Of a stretch of 64,000 nt of DNA, positions 53,880 to 64,000 are shown piece after piece (position 1 is the stretch's first letter; the number at the start of each line of letters is the position of its first letter). The position numbers and the translations under genes were made by a program. Below the pieces are notes generated by a model. It was not told where the DNA came from, made no database searches, and saw only the letters and a list, made by a program, of their open reading frames with translations. The stretch is taken from positions 1,240,001-1,304,000 of the forward strand of contig JAIUPT010000042.1 in NCBI GenBank assembly GCA_022315425.1. The letters run 5' to 3'. The DNA is from Pseudevernia furfuracea (lineage: Eukaryota; Ascomycota; Lecanoromycetes; Lecanorales; Parmeliaceae).

Positions 53880-56615
53880 ATGATCAATGCTTCGACCATC
53901 TCCATGCCGTCGCGTATTACGCCTCAGCAGTATGGCCAGGCCGTGCTTGAACATGTGCAAACCGGCGCGTATCCCGAGTCTGAGGAGGTCATCTCGGCGG
54001 ATTTCCCTCCATCCGCGTTACCGGAAGTCTCGAAGCTTATAGAGCACGCAAGAGAAGATGTCAAGGTTTGCATTTACGGCTATTTTACTGGCAGTCAAAG
54101 TTGGTTAATGAGCCTCATCTCAGGTCAGTATCAGGAAAACTAGCCGGGACAGCGCCCCAGATATCGATGGCTGGATCTCTCAAGCCAAGCAGCTACGTGT
54201 CGACATACAGAAATCTCAGGAAATAGCCCGAGAGATCGTGGAACAAGCGCGGCAGGGTGAACTCTTGGAGGAGCAGGTCAACGATGCTACCAGCAAATTA
54301 GAATTATTGAATGGCGAGGTGGCCTTCAATAACAGCTTGGGGGCGACGTTGGAGGGAGTACAGGCAATACAAAGGACTTTGGATCTTGTCCAAAGAGCTA
54401 TATTAGCTGGTCGATTACTGGAAGCCGTGGACCTTCTACGGCAGGTGGCAGAAGAACTCGACTCAATACCTGTGCCTCAGAACACCAGAGTAGCTAGCGT
54501 CCTTGGTGCCAAAGTTGCCGATCTACGAGATGATGTGGTTGAGAAGTTGATAGGTTGCTGGAAGGCATACATCTGCGTTGGTTCAGCTAGATCCTCAATC
54601 AAGATATCACGCAGTCTCAACGGTAGGTCTCCTGCGCTTTTTTCTGACCCCAGGCTCATTAGTTTCCAGACCCTTCTGCAGGGGACATTCAAACGTTGGT
54701 AGCCGCAATTACGAAGCTAGAATTGCTCGACACCGTACTGCTTCCGTTCTGTAAGGACTTGGAAATGCTTGTAGTAGCACCTCGTCTGCAAGTGGGAGCC
54801 TCTGGTGAGGTTGGCTGCTTGGAGATTGACGGTGATGAGATTAGTGTGTCTGGGCAATCGTCAGACTTGAGCGCTGAAACTCTATTCTCGGACCTCGATT
54901 CAATCATTACTTTCTCGCGCACGAGACTACCGTCGTCTGTCGTTGAACCCTTAGCTCAACATCTGATGCCACGTCTGATCTCGAGATTGATATCAACGTG
55001 GCTCGCATCAGCGGTACCGGAAGACCTAGACGGAATGGAAGACTTTCAAGATACAATGTCTTTGGTCCAGAATTTTGGTAATTCTTTGGACTCATACAAA
55101 TGGCCGGGCAAGCGTGACCTGGTCGACTGGACTAGGAGCATACCAAATGTGTGGCTCCGAAAGCGTCAAGAAATTTCGCTCAACCAAATCCGAAAATTGC
55201 TTTCCCAGGGTGTTGAAACAATTGAGACGGCCGAGCGTGTGGAGACGCAAGTGATCTCACGGCACGACGAGGTTTTTCCAAGCAATAATGGGGGCGATGA
55301 TTGGAATGCTGGATGGTCTGATGACGAGTCCGGGTCACCCACCAAAACCCACCCATCCAGTACCAGCAAAGCAGCAGAAGGTGAGGACGAAGAGGATGTC
55401 AGCGCTTGGGGGCTCGATGATGACAAAGAAAACGGAAACGGTCAACATGACCATGAAAATTCTACTGCTGCTGATGTTGATGATGATGCAGATGCATGGG
55501 GATGGGGCGACGAGAACGAGAGTGAAGAAAGCAAGAAGGCCCCCCCACCTTTGCAACGCAATCGCAAAACGACGCAAAGTAATGGACTAGCCAGCGCGCC
55601 CGAACAGGCTGAACGTGAAGTGACCCTGAAAGAGACGTACAACATTACTTCTCTACCTAAGGAGATACTAGAAATGATCACCCAGATTGTCTCGGATGCT
55701 GAGAAGCTCGAAACGTCCGATCTCGCCAACTCGCCCATTGCATCTGCCGCTCCAAGTCTGCTTTCTCTTCCAGGTCTAGTCTTGGCCATGTATCGCGCCA
55801 GCGCCTCAACCAGCTATGCCTCTCACCCGAGCGGCAGCATGTTTCTTTATAATGACAGTCTTTGGCTCGCAGAACGCCTTCAACAGCTCGCTTCTCACCA
55901 CAAAACCCAGTCAGGAAAGCGTATTCAAAGTCGAACGGCGCACAATCTCAACCTCGAAGCTCATGTTCTTGCCCTTGAAAGCTTCGGTAAACGTGCCTAT
56001 GCCAAAGAGATGGAATCTCAGCGCACCATCATCACCGACTTACTCGACGGCGCCCAAGGCTTCGTCCACTGCACCGAACATCCGTTCAATCAAGAATGCG
56101 ACATTGCCATAGCTTCCACCGCCGACCGTCTCCGCGGCTTGCACAAGCAATGGAAAGACGTGCTCTCACACTCGGCTTTACTGCAGAGTCTGGGCTCACT
56201 GCTATCAACCGTCACAAACAAATATGTAGTCGACATCGAAGACATGCCTGACATATCGGAGCCCGAATCTCAACAACTGGCTGCCTACTGCAATCGAATA
56301 GCCGCTCTCGAAATCCTATTCCTACCGACCCTTCAGTCACCCACAGATCCAACAGCTGTGGCTCAATCTCAAAGCAACGAGCAAGATCCGGTTCCGCTGA
56401 CGGCGCTTTACGCTCCTCATTGGCGTAAGTTCCAGTATCTCTCTACTATTTTGGAGAGCCCCCTGGTGGACATCAAGTATTTATGGATGGAGGGAGAACT
56501 CGGACTCGAATTTGATACCGAAGAATTAATCGATCTTATTGTGGCTTTGTTTGCAGACACTCCACATCGAAGGGGTGCAGTGGCTGAGATCAGGGGCCGG
56601 AGAGGAGTGAGGTAG
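53880..56615 (+). CDS. Zw10/Dsl1-type tethering or kinetochore protein
   Basis: Three exons (53880-54065, 54124-54622, 54682-56615; introns 58 and 59 nt) give 872 aa. The N-terminal half is helical (DIDGWISQAKQLRVDIQKSQ, LELLNGEVAFNNSLGATLEG) as in Zw10/Dsl1-family CATCHR proteins. A disordered acidic stretch with Trp-Gly motifs (DDWNAGWSDDESG, VSAWGLDDDKENG, ADAWGWGDENES) lies at about residues 430-525, and the C-terminal half is helical again with LPKEILEMITQIVSDAEKL. Yeast Dsl1 has a comparable acidic 'lasso' with Trp motifs that binds COPI coat, so a role in Golgi-to-ER vesicle capture at the ER is likely; animal Zw10 also acts at kinetochores. Assignment rests on architecture and remembered fungal annotations. 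Confidence 0.75.
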
Positions 56616-57875
56616 AGAAAAGATTGGCGACATTGGGACGGAGACGGTTTTGGGCGGTACAGAGGAAGGATGCCATATAACAAGAGGAGTGGTTGCGACG
56701 CTACTACAGACTCCAGTCAATGTGAGAAATCCAAACGCGTTCTGCATGATCACCCATGACCAAGTGGCCCGCTTTGCCCAGCGCGCGGATAGGAAAAACG
56801 ACTGAACAATTCTCCACAGCATTGGATTGCGACCCCGCCTACCCACCAACCACCCCACCCGTCCCTTTCCCCCAAATCATCCCACAATCCCACTCATACC
56901 CCCCCCCCCCCCCGGGCTCACAAAACCCCAAACCAGCTCGCCATCCGCGGCTTCTCCCCTCCCCCCACCTATCCCAACCCCCCCGAACCGCAGTCCTCAT
57001 CCCCCGCATGACCAAATGTCACAATCAACGCATCATCCGTGCACATCCGCGCAACGTATCTTACCCGCCCATGAACCACTCACTGCCGGAATCTTCCCTC
57101 CCTCCTTCCTTCCTGCGGCCCCATTCACATCCCGCAACTCGGGGCCCGAAATGCCCTTCCCAAAACGAACGCGTCGTGTCGAACCTTTGTCGCGCCAGGC
57201 CCTGTCATTTTCGACCAAGGGGGCGAGAGAGAGAGAGAGAGACCTTGCCTCTGCATGCGTTTTATGGCGAGGGGGGGCGGAAGATTCCGCGTCGTGGCCC
57301 GGACGGGACATGTTGTAGGGGGAGCGCCGGGGGGGGGCGCTTTTTGGTTGATGGTGATGTTGCAGATTCTTGATTCAGGGCAGGAATGTTGAAGCCCTTG
57401 CAACTTTGGTAGAAAGGGCAGTGTTCAAGATCTGCAGGTGGGAAACAAAGCAGTGCCGAGACGCTCATATGGGAATGTTCCACGGGAATAAGAAAATATT
57501 GTACACAGGATCTGAGCGTTCGCTGGACTCATGCACCAAATATTTCCCCAAAGACCGCGTTGGGCCGATTGCTTTGAATGGCTGTTTTGGGGTTGGAGTC
57601 AAAAGGTTCAAAGGCTCATATCGGCAGCTTATCAGAGACGCCCTCCAAGCAGTGAGTACAGGCACCCATCGCGCCTCGGCCGAGACATACAGCATTCCCA
57701 CGCCTCCGTCCTCTTCGCCCACTGCCTGCAAGCCTGACTAACCAATCAACTGAAAAGCCCCCCTCAACTGCACCCCGACCGCAAACAATACCCTCACCCC
57801 CGCCCCCACCGGGAAAAACGCCGTCAACCGGTGCGTCGCCAGCTATCCCAATTTCTTTACCACCGCCGTCACAAT
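56616..57875. other. intergenic, low-complexity rich
   Basis: No supported gene. It contains a run of 15 C at 56899-56913, proline-rich chance frames across it, a (GA)n tract at 57227-57242, and a G-rich palindrome-like GCGCCGGGGGGGGCGC at 57323-57338. Frames at 57370-57741 (+) lack features. Confidence 0.45.
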
Positions 57876-58532
57876 CTACTGACTCAGCGCACCAACCACA
57901 GCCTGCAGATCCAGTGTCAGCTGTCCCACGCGCAGGGCCATGCGCTGCTGGGGCTCCAGCTCGATTTCATGGCGGAAGGCGACGAGGAATTCGTAGAAGA
58001 AGTTTTGCATCCAAAATTTGGATCTAGTTATTTGGGATGTGAAGTGGTCGAGCTCAATGACGGATGTGAAGTTGTAGAAGCGGAAGACATAAGTTGGGGA
58101 AGGTCGGGCGCTGAATGGGGTGGTACCTTGGGGTCGGATTGGGACGCGGCGTTTGGAGAAGGAGTAGGATGTTTGCGATTTCTCAACTGAGTAGTCGGCG
58201 ACGGTGGGAAGAAGGTTGAGATTGAAGCTGGGGGTGTGAATAACTGTCTCACATTCTGATGGTCGAGGCCAAAGCTTAGGGAGGTTGTTAGGCTTGCTGA
58301 GTAGACCTGCCTAGTGTATGATAAAAGTAGAAGGAGGACAAGCTGCAGTAGCAACAGCGAACGTAAGCAAGAGCGCAATTTTTCACATCGTTGTTGGAGC
58401 TGAGCAGGAGTGCAGATAGCAGAACAGAATCCTGAAGCGAGGTGTTTGAGAAACAAATGCTGGCATGGCTACTAACCAGAAGACGTAGCGACAAAGAAAA
58501 GAGACAACGACTGCAGCAATCAATCCATGCAT
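57876..58532 (-). CDS. small hypothetical protein with signal-like N-terminus (two exons proposed)
   Basis: From 58296 down to a stop at 57876 one minus-strand frame is open and protein-like although it has no ATG near its beginning: KPNNLPKLWPRPSECETVIH, SYSFSKRRVPIRPQGTTPF, SPTYVFRFYNFTSVIELDHF, NFFYEFLVAFRHEIELEPQQ. A first exon 58532-58477 (MHGLIAAVVVSFLCRYVF, signal-like) joined by a 180-nt GT..AG intron keeps the frame and gives 158 aa. The coding stretch is convincing, the first exon less so. I do not recognise the family. The plus-strand frame at 57831-58190 over the same bases is taken as its shadow. Confidence 0.45.
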
Positions 58533-58819
58533 TGACGCGCTTGCTAGAAATGTTTTTGCGGTTTCATGCGAGCCGGTGAGGGATGCAGCTTCTCACAAAA
58601 AACGCGCAATTCTCCATTACAGTTTTATACGGTCGGGGAATGTAAAATTTATTGCTTTGAAATCACTTCAGAATAAGAGCCGTGAGTAGAGGCATCGTCG
58701 ACTTTGCCCTCCAGCAACGCCCACTTGGGTAGCCGTCTCCCACTGTCGCATCCTTGCCCACTGCGCGAACTTAAATCCTTCTCAAATGGAGAGTCAAAAA
58801 TCTGTTGCGGAATAACATT

Positions 58820-59944
58820 CTAGAACGTATTGTTCCGCAGTCTCCGATGCGTCGAAATCCATTCATCATCCTCTTCGCGGCGTCTCTTACAGCCGCTACT
58901 CTCTTGGGAGGCGTCATCTTGTCCCCTCTTCCGACTCGGCTTCGATTCTGGAGAGCTTGGAAGTGGAGTCGGGTACGCTGAATTTCCAAAGTCTATCACC
59001 AATAGAACCTCGTCACGCTGCTCTTCGTGCGAATTGGGGAGGTTGACTGACTCTCCGAGTAGAGGCTGGGCTTCAGTTTTAGACACATAAGCGAGGTATC
59101 TCGGGGGGGATTTGGTTGATTGGACATGTTGTAAGTTAGTAAGTATGAGCTTTCCTAGGTCCACAGGCCTAGGCTCGTCCTTCTCCTGGGTATATATTGT
59201 CTGACTCAATGAAGACGTGGAAGCGTCTTGAGTTGGAGAAACCTTGCAGCAGCGTAGAATACCGTCCCAATTACAGGGGTATGGTTTAGGAGAAGTTGCT
59301 GCAACACATGAGTGTTCCGCGAGGCCTTCCGTCGGTGACCGTGGGAACCTTTCGCTGGGCCCATGAGACTTTCCGCTGGGTGACACTGGCGTCGAGCTCT
59401 CGATTTCATGAAGCGGGCTCAAGAACCTTGGGGGTGACATGGTCTCCCTCAGTCGTCGTAGCCTTCCGTCCAAGTCACGCAGCATATGCTCCAGTTCGAT
59501 CTTCTGCCTCTCTTCGTAATTCTGACGATCGTCCAGGAGAAAGATTCCACTCTCATCCGTATAATAGAAAGGGGAGGCAGGAGGTGTCCAGCTTCTGCAC
59601 GAATGTTTAGGACCTCCGCACAAGTCGGGGCACTCCTCGCCAGTAAAAGAGGATGGGGAGTTAGAGCCGTCGTCCAAGTACTCGCTGTCGGCCACGGATT
59701 GGGTTGGTGAGGTTGGTGGGGCGGGTCTCGGAGGTGTGATGGCAAGTGTTTGTGATGTTACACAAATCGCCCCGCGAGTTGGGGTCATCATGGCGACCCT
59801 CTCGTCTCTGTCGGACATAGCGAAATTATCTGGCCTCGGTGGAGGAGTAGACCCGACGGTATTAGATGTCTTTCCAGAAGTTGTAAGGGCCTGAGATGGG
59901 TGAGAGGGTTTGTATAGAAGGCTAGTAAACCGATTATCGTACAT
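58820..59944 (-). CDS. disordered hypothetical protein
   Basis: A single open frame of 374 aa, Ser/Pro/Glu-rich with no recognised domain. One short helical segment (ERQKIELEHMLRDLDGRLRRL) may form a coiled coil, near residues 143-163. A basic KPSRKRGQDD / CKRRREEDDEW stretch near the C-terminus could be a nuclear localisation signal. Several SP/TP sites suggest phospho-regulation. MSDRDERVAMMTPTRG (ATG at 59818) may be the true start (332 aa). I do not know its function. Confidence 0.6.
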   Translation of the reverse strand: MYDNRFTSLLYKPSHPSQALTTSGKTSNTVGSTPPPRPDNFAMSDRDERVAMMTPTRGAICVTSQTLAITPPRPAPPTSPTQSVADSEYLDDGSNSPSSFTGEECPDLCGGPKHSCRSWTPPASPFYYTDESGIFLLDDRQNYEERQKIELEHMLRDLDGRLRRLRETMSPPRFLSPLHEIESSTPVSPSGKSHGPSERFPRSPTEGLAEHSCVAATSPKPYPCNWDGILRCCKVSPTQDASTSSLSQTIYTQEKDEPRPVDLGKLILTNLQHVQSTKSPPRYLAYVSKTEAQPLLGESVNLPNSHEEQRDEVLLVIDFGNSAYPTPLPSSPESKPSRKRGQDDASQESSGCKRRREEDDEWISTHRRLRNNTF

Positions 59945-61157
59945 TTCATGATCGGCCAGTAGCGACGGGTCCTATGACCTATCATTCGACAATGCTTACG
60001 TATGAGGCTGGCATGAAACGAGAGCTAAGGTTCCAGGAAGTTGTCTTTCCGAAAGGGGAAGGAGAGGAGTAGGCCAAGAAGGAGAAAGTGGATGAAGGAA
60101 TAATGAGTTGAAGCAGGCATGGGAATGATAAATGAAGTAGGAAGATGAGAGAAGGCAAACAGCTGAAAGTAAGCGCGAGAAAAGGAAAGGAAAGAAAGAG
60201 GAAAGGCGTGGCATGGTTTGACAATAATAGTTCGGTTTGATCCATCTCGTCCGTTGAGACTACTCCTTAACGAGCTGACGAAACGGGGCTGTGTTGAGGT
60301 TGTACAACATACAAACCAGTAACAAATGTTTCAAAGACAAAGGAACAAAAACATTATAGAACAGTTTGGGCTATTATTACTGTACCGGGGAGGATATTTT
60401 GAAGCCACTATTTGCAAATATGCAAATATGTAAATATGTAAATATGAAGCTTCTGTGATGTGATAAGAATGAACAAGGTGAGCTGTCTACGATGGTGGTA
60501 CTGTTAAATGATAAAGTAAGGTACTTTGGTAATTTCAACCTGCAGAAATGCAGGAAGCCGTGAGCCATCACCCGGGGCACAGTCTGTCGTGCAACCTTCG
60601 TGCATGATGCGCAATCCACGCCATGTTTGTGACCAAGGCAAAAGGAGCAGTGGATTTCTTGTGGATTTCTTGACAGTTCCGTTGCTGGACGAGAAAGTAA
60701 GTAAAAGAGGGAGGTCCGCTTGTTGGCCCCTGCTGCTCACATCCACTCTCTAGGGCGTCTTACTTAGGCGCAGTCCAGCAGTAATTATCAACTTGTCTAC
60801 CGCACCCACACTGTTGCATCCACACTGTGGAATACCTGGCTTCATCATGGAAAAAGCAGAAGAAAGTTCTAAGTCCTTTCTCATTCTTGAGTTATTCATA
60901 TATCAAAGCCATCACACCCCTAGCACCCCAGTTTCAGGTCGCCAGCAGTTGCCCAGTCGCCATAGCACCACCAGCCAATACAAGCAAGCCTGCAAAACGT
61001 ACAACTTCGCTCATCAAATGCCTGATACTTGATTCATGCCCATCCGTATCAATCCGTGATATTCATGTTGCTCATCGTGCATTTCGTCTCTTAAGCCATC
61101 ATCAAGCTCCCAATCTCACAAGGTCTCCCCTCCTATTTCAATGGCCCGTCTCCCCTC
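59945..61157. other. 1.2-kb intergenic stretch
   Basis: No supported gene. A purine-rich tract at 60030-60210 and an (AAATATGC/TAAATATG)n mini-repeat at 60413-60445 are the only features. Confidence 0.4.
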
Positions 61158-61648
61158 TCACTTCCCAGTGCCCTTTGTCCAGTTCTGCCACATGCCGCCG
61201 AGGAAACCGGGTGCCTTGTTCTGATCCGCAAAGCTCGCCTTGCGTGCTGCGGCAGACGCGTCCTGCGAGTTGCGCTTTTGGTTGTTGAGGCCTGCGAATT
61301 TGGACACGGAGGACTATGGTGATTACAGATGTCAGTCATTTTCCAGTAATATGAAGGGCTTGTGGATGACGAGTGAAACACTCAAGAACGGAGTAGAATT
61401 GGGTGGGTAGTTGGCATGGAGAGTGAGGGATGGCTTTTTGTAGGTAAGGAGGGAGGAAGAGTGATCGAGAAGTAAGGTAGGACAGGAGAACGGAGAGGAA
61501 AAGATTCCCGACAACTCACACGCCTACGTTCAGCAGTGCTACCACTGCCAGCGTCACTGCCAGCGTCAACGCTATTACGCTTTGTGAATCCACCAACACT
61601 ACTGCCGATGTTGTTGCTGAAGACGCCTTTGTTGCCGGAGTTGGACAT
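61158..61648 (-). CDS. small conserved fungal protein
   Basis: Two exons (61648-61520, 61313-61158; 206-nt intron) encode 94 aa. Exon 1 is Gly/Ser-rich (MSNSGNKGVFSNNIGSSVGG..AERRR). Exon 2 reads SSVSKFAGLNNQKRNSQDAS, ARKASFADQNKAPGFLGGMW, NWTKGTGK. The RRS-S..KF..L..QKRNS..A..RRAS/ARKAS pattern resembles uncharacterised ascomycete stress/conidiation-related small proteins, with RxxS sites that PKA could use. The intron is longer than average but both ends are good (GTGAGT, CACCATAG). Unspliced frames here are misleading. Function unknown. Confidence 0.65.
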
Positions 61649-62295
61649 GGCTGCTTCGACTTGTCTTTGGGTGGGAAGTGCGGTTGGGAGTGAGTGAGTA
61701 CAAGGGTGGAATGTGGGGGATGTATTGAATATTGTAGAGGGAAAGTTTTGATGAAGATAGAATTGATGTGAGTGGATGTGTGAGGTGTAGAGTAAGTAGG
61801 AGGAGAGAGATGAAGAAAGTAAGAAGGAAGATGAAAAGAAGAAGATAGATATTGCTCTTTCTAAGGTACTACATTTTGGCCGAGTAAGTAAGGGCAAATA
61901 GCTTCCAACTGTTTGCCCGATTGTTGATGCACCGGGTGTCTACACTGTCTAGTGTCTAAGGTAAGGTAGTGAGGTCATGATAGCGCGTCGAGATCTCAAG
62001 CCATCAGCCAATGGCCATTGGACTGCCCCCCACCATGCCCACCATGCCCACCATGCCCCACCATGCCCCACCATTTAGAATCATCCCGCCCTAAAAGCAA
62101 CCCCGCAATCGAAACAATTGGCAGGATTATTGAAACGGAAAAAGGCATTGCTCACGAGATCAACGAGATCACGATATTACGATATCACCACTAGCCTGCA
62201 AAATGATAAGGTGCGCTCCACTCTATTCATAAGGTAGCTCAAGAAAGGAAAGGCCTCATTTCATCATAAACTACTGACCCACCCCCTCCCCTTCT
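61649..62295. other. intergenic upstream of the small protein, 3' of pyruvate carboxylase
   Basis: 647 bp. It holds the CT/GA-rich leader of the small protein (61650-61860) and a short tandem repeat (next entry); otherwise nothing seen. Confidence 0.4.
62028..62075. repeat. (CCACCATGCC)n minisatellite
   Basis: About five 9-10-bp units of CCACCATGCC. Confidence 0.8.
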
Positions 62296-64000
62296 TCACG
62301 ATTTCACAATCTTGCACACAAGATCTTGCCCATCCACCGAGTCTCCCTCCTTCACCTTCAGGTCTGCAATCTTTCCCGAGTGTGGAGCACTGATGACCAT
62401 TTCCTGTGGATTTTCGTTAGCATCAGATTTTGGATAGCAGGATTTCCAAAAAAAAACCAAAAAAAAAGAAAAAAGAGGGCACCACATACCATCTTCATAG
62501 CACTCAACACAGCGAGCGGATCTCCCTTCTTCACCTCTCCTCCATCATGCACTCTCACCTCCACCACCACACCAGACATGGGCGCCCCAACTTGACTGCT
62601 GTCATTGCTGTCCGCCTTCGGCCTGCTGAGATTCTCTACTCCAGCCTTCTTGTCCTCGATGGTGACCTGTCTGACCTCCCCGTTCATCTCATAGAAGACC
62701 TCACGCTGACCAGTCTGCTCCGATAGGGGGCCAATCGCTAGCAGTTTCAGGATGAGCACCTTACCCCTCTCCAGTTCCACGTGAAATTCCTCGCCGACCT
62801 CGGGCTTGCTGAGGAAGAATCGAGTAGGCAGTACGCTCAAATCGCCGTACTTGCTTGTGAACTTCCTGTAGTCTTCGAATACCTTAGGATACATGGCGTA
62901 GCTTGCAACATCGCATTCGGAAGCACTGCCGAACTTTGAGTTGATGTCCTTCTTGATCTTTGCGAGGTCCATCGGTTCAAGAGTCAGGCCAGGCCGCTTG
63001 TCAAGCTTCTGTCGGCCGCGAAGAGCGTCGGACCGCAGAGGTTCTGGGAAGCCACCGTATGGCTGACCCATTAATCCTTCGAAGAACTCAAGTACCGACC
63101 CAGGAAAGTCGAGCTCTTTGGCCTTCCTCTTGACGTCTTCCTCGTTGAGCTTGTTCGACACCATGAATTGAGCCAGGTCACCAACAACCTTCGAAGTCGG
63201 TGTCACCTTGACAATGTCACCGAGAAGGTCGTTGGCTTGCTCATAGGCCTTCTTTGTCTGGGCCCATTGCGTGCCGAGCCCCAACTGGGAGGCTTGGAAT
63301 ATCAAATTGGTGAGCTGGCCACCTGGTATCTCATGCTCGTAGACTTCTGGATCGGGTCCGGTCAGACCGGCTTCAAAGGGCGAGTAGAGCAAACGAAGCT
63401 GGGCCCAGTATGTATCTATCGCTCGGACATGATGGCCGTTTAGACCTGGCTCCAGTCCAGTCCCCTCAAGAGATGCAAGTAGAGCCCCAACACTAGGCTG
63501 AGAAGTCATGCCGGACATGCTGTCAGTAGCTGTATCCACGGCGTCTGCACCAGCATTTGCACAAGCAACGTAGGTTGCTACTCCTGTACCTGCCGAGTCA
63601 TGTGTATGAACATGGATTGGAATATCCGGATACTTCTTCCTGATCGATCCGATAAGCATTGTCGCGGCTTTTGGCTTCAATACACCCGCCATGTCCTTGA
63701 TACCGATGATGTGAGTGCCAATGCTCACTATCTTTTCGATCAAGCCCATGTAGTATTCCAAATTGTATTTCTTCTGGGGATTGAGCATGTCGCCGCTGTA
63801 GCAGACGGTGGCCTCCACCACGCCTCCAGCTTTCTGTACGGCCTTGATGCCTACCTCCAACTGATCGATGTCGTTAAGAGCATCGAAGATTCGGAAAATG
63901 TCAACACCGTATCTCTTCGCCTGCTCGCAGAAATGATAGATTGCATTGTCTGGCAGCGATGAGTAAGCAACACCATTAGCGCCTCGCAGCAGCATTTGGA
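62296..64000 (-). CDS. PYC: pyruvate carboxylase, C-terminal part (cut by window end)
   Basis: Two exons are visible: 64000-62491 (continuing beyond the window; coding up to 62490) and 62403-62296, separated by an 86-nt intron. The sequence covers the end of the carboxyltransferase domain (QMLLRGANGVAYSS, FDALNDIDQLEVGI, HVHTHDSAGTGVATY, MSGMTSQPS), the PYC OADA/tetramerisation region (FPEPLRSDALRGR) and the biotinyl carrier domain with AMKM-EMVISAPHSGKI, where the Lys is biotinylated; it ends KIVKS. The enzyme makes oxaloacetate from pyruvate and bicarbonate and in fungi is usually cytosolic. The intron falls exactly after AMKM, two residues behind the biotin lysine, and holds long T runs. 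The biotin carboxylase half lies outside. Confidence 0.97.

Noticed and set aside
56756..57373. Proline-rich frames of 163-205 codons
   Set aside because: They arise from C-runs and low-complexity DNA; no start context, domain or intron signal supports a gene.
57831..58190. 119-codon plus-strand open frame
   Set aside because: It lies over the minus-strand coding stretch 57876-58296, whose translation looks far more like a real protein.
1..64000. Secondary-metabolite cluster, CRISPR array, rRNA or prophage
   Set aside because: No PKS/NRPS/terpene enzymes, no spaced direct repeats of CRISPR type, no rRNA signatures and a fully eukaryotic gene structure.

Overview
The window is nuclear DNA of a filamentous ascomycete (Pezizomycotina; Leotiomycetes-like is a guess, not shown). 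The reasons are dense single genes on both strands, many spliceosomal introns of about 47-110 nt with GT..AG ends and CTAA/CTGA branch signals, and a typical fungal gene set: Atg1, Ded1, Ies1, Ytm1, Dph6, dolichol kinase, ER cyclophilin, uL5, SmB, Mpc1, Zw10/Dsl1-type and pyruvate carboxylase. I see no operons, CRISPR arrays, rRNA or convincing tRNA genes. I rebuilt the exon structures by hand from splice signals, reading frame and expected family motifs. Wherever I give exon boundaries, the exon lengths keep the frame.

Layout. 1-4.9 kb: gene-poor. It holds a broken acetyltransferase-like frame and a Cys-rich, possibly secreted protein. 4.9-16.5 kb: core genes: thioredoxin-PITH protein (-) divergent from Dph6 (+), then dolichol kinase (+) and Atg1 (+). 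16.5-21.7 kb: accessory stretch with a 583-bp Mutator-like non-autonomous transposon flanked by a 9-bp target duplication, a BTB-domain gene and an ATG-less coiled-coil frame behind it. 21.7-37.7 kb: core genes, mostly on the minus strand: M1 aminopeptidase, Ies1, Ded1, ER cyclophilin, mitochondrial uS13 (+), Ytm1 and a vacuolar amino acid transporter. 37.7-46 kb: accessory stretch with a secreted, single-span membrane protein, degenerate minus-strand coding remnants, and two tandem genes with nearly identical flanks but coding regions that scarcely align; a small mitochondrial-type protein follows. 46-56.6 kb: uL5 (-) divergent from SmB (+), Mpc1 (+), an M16 metallopeptidase (-) and a Zw10/Dsl1-type tether (+). 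56.6-62.3 kb: sparse, with a hidden minus-strand small gene, a disordered protein and a small conserved fungal protein. 62.3-64 kb: 3' half of pyruvate carboxylase (-), cut by the window end.

The core genes are ordinary housekeeping functions (translation, ribosome assembly, splicing, autophagy, ER glycosylation and folding, mitochondrial pyruvate supply) and do not form a pathway cluster. The most interesting signals are the tandem pair at 42.3-44.5 kb, where untranslated flanks are conserved and coding sequence has diverged; the cyclophilin gene, whose last intron decides between a HAEL ending and a membrane anchor; the transposon at 17.3-17.9 kb; and the two coding stretches without an upstream ATG in frame (20.1-20.7 kb and 57.9-58.3 kb).
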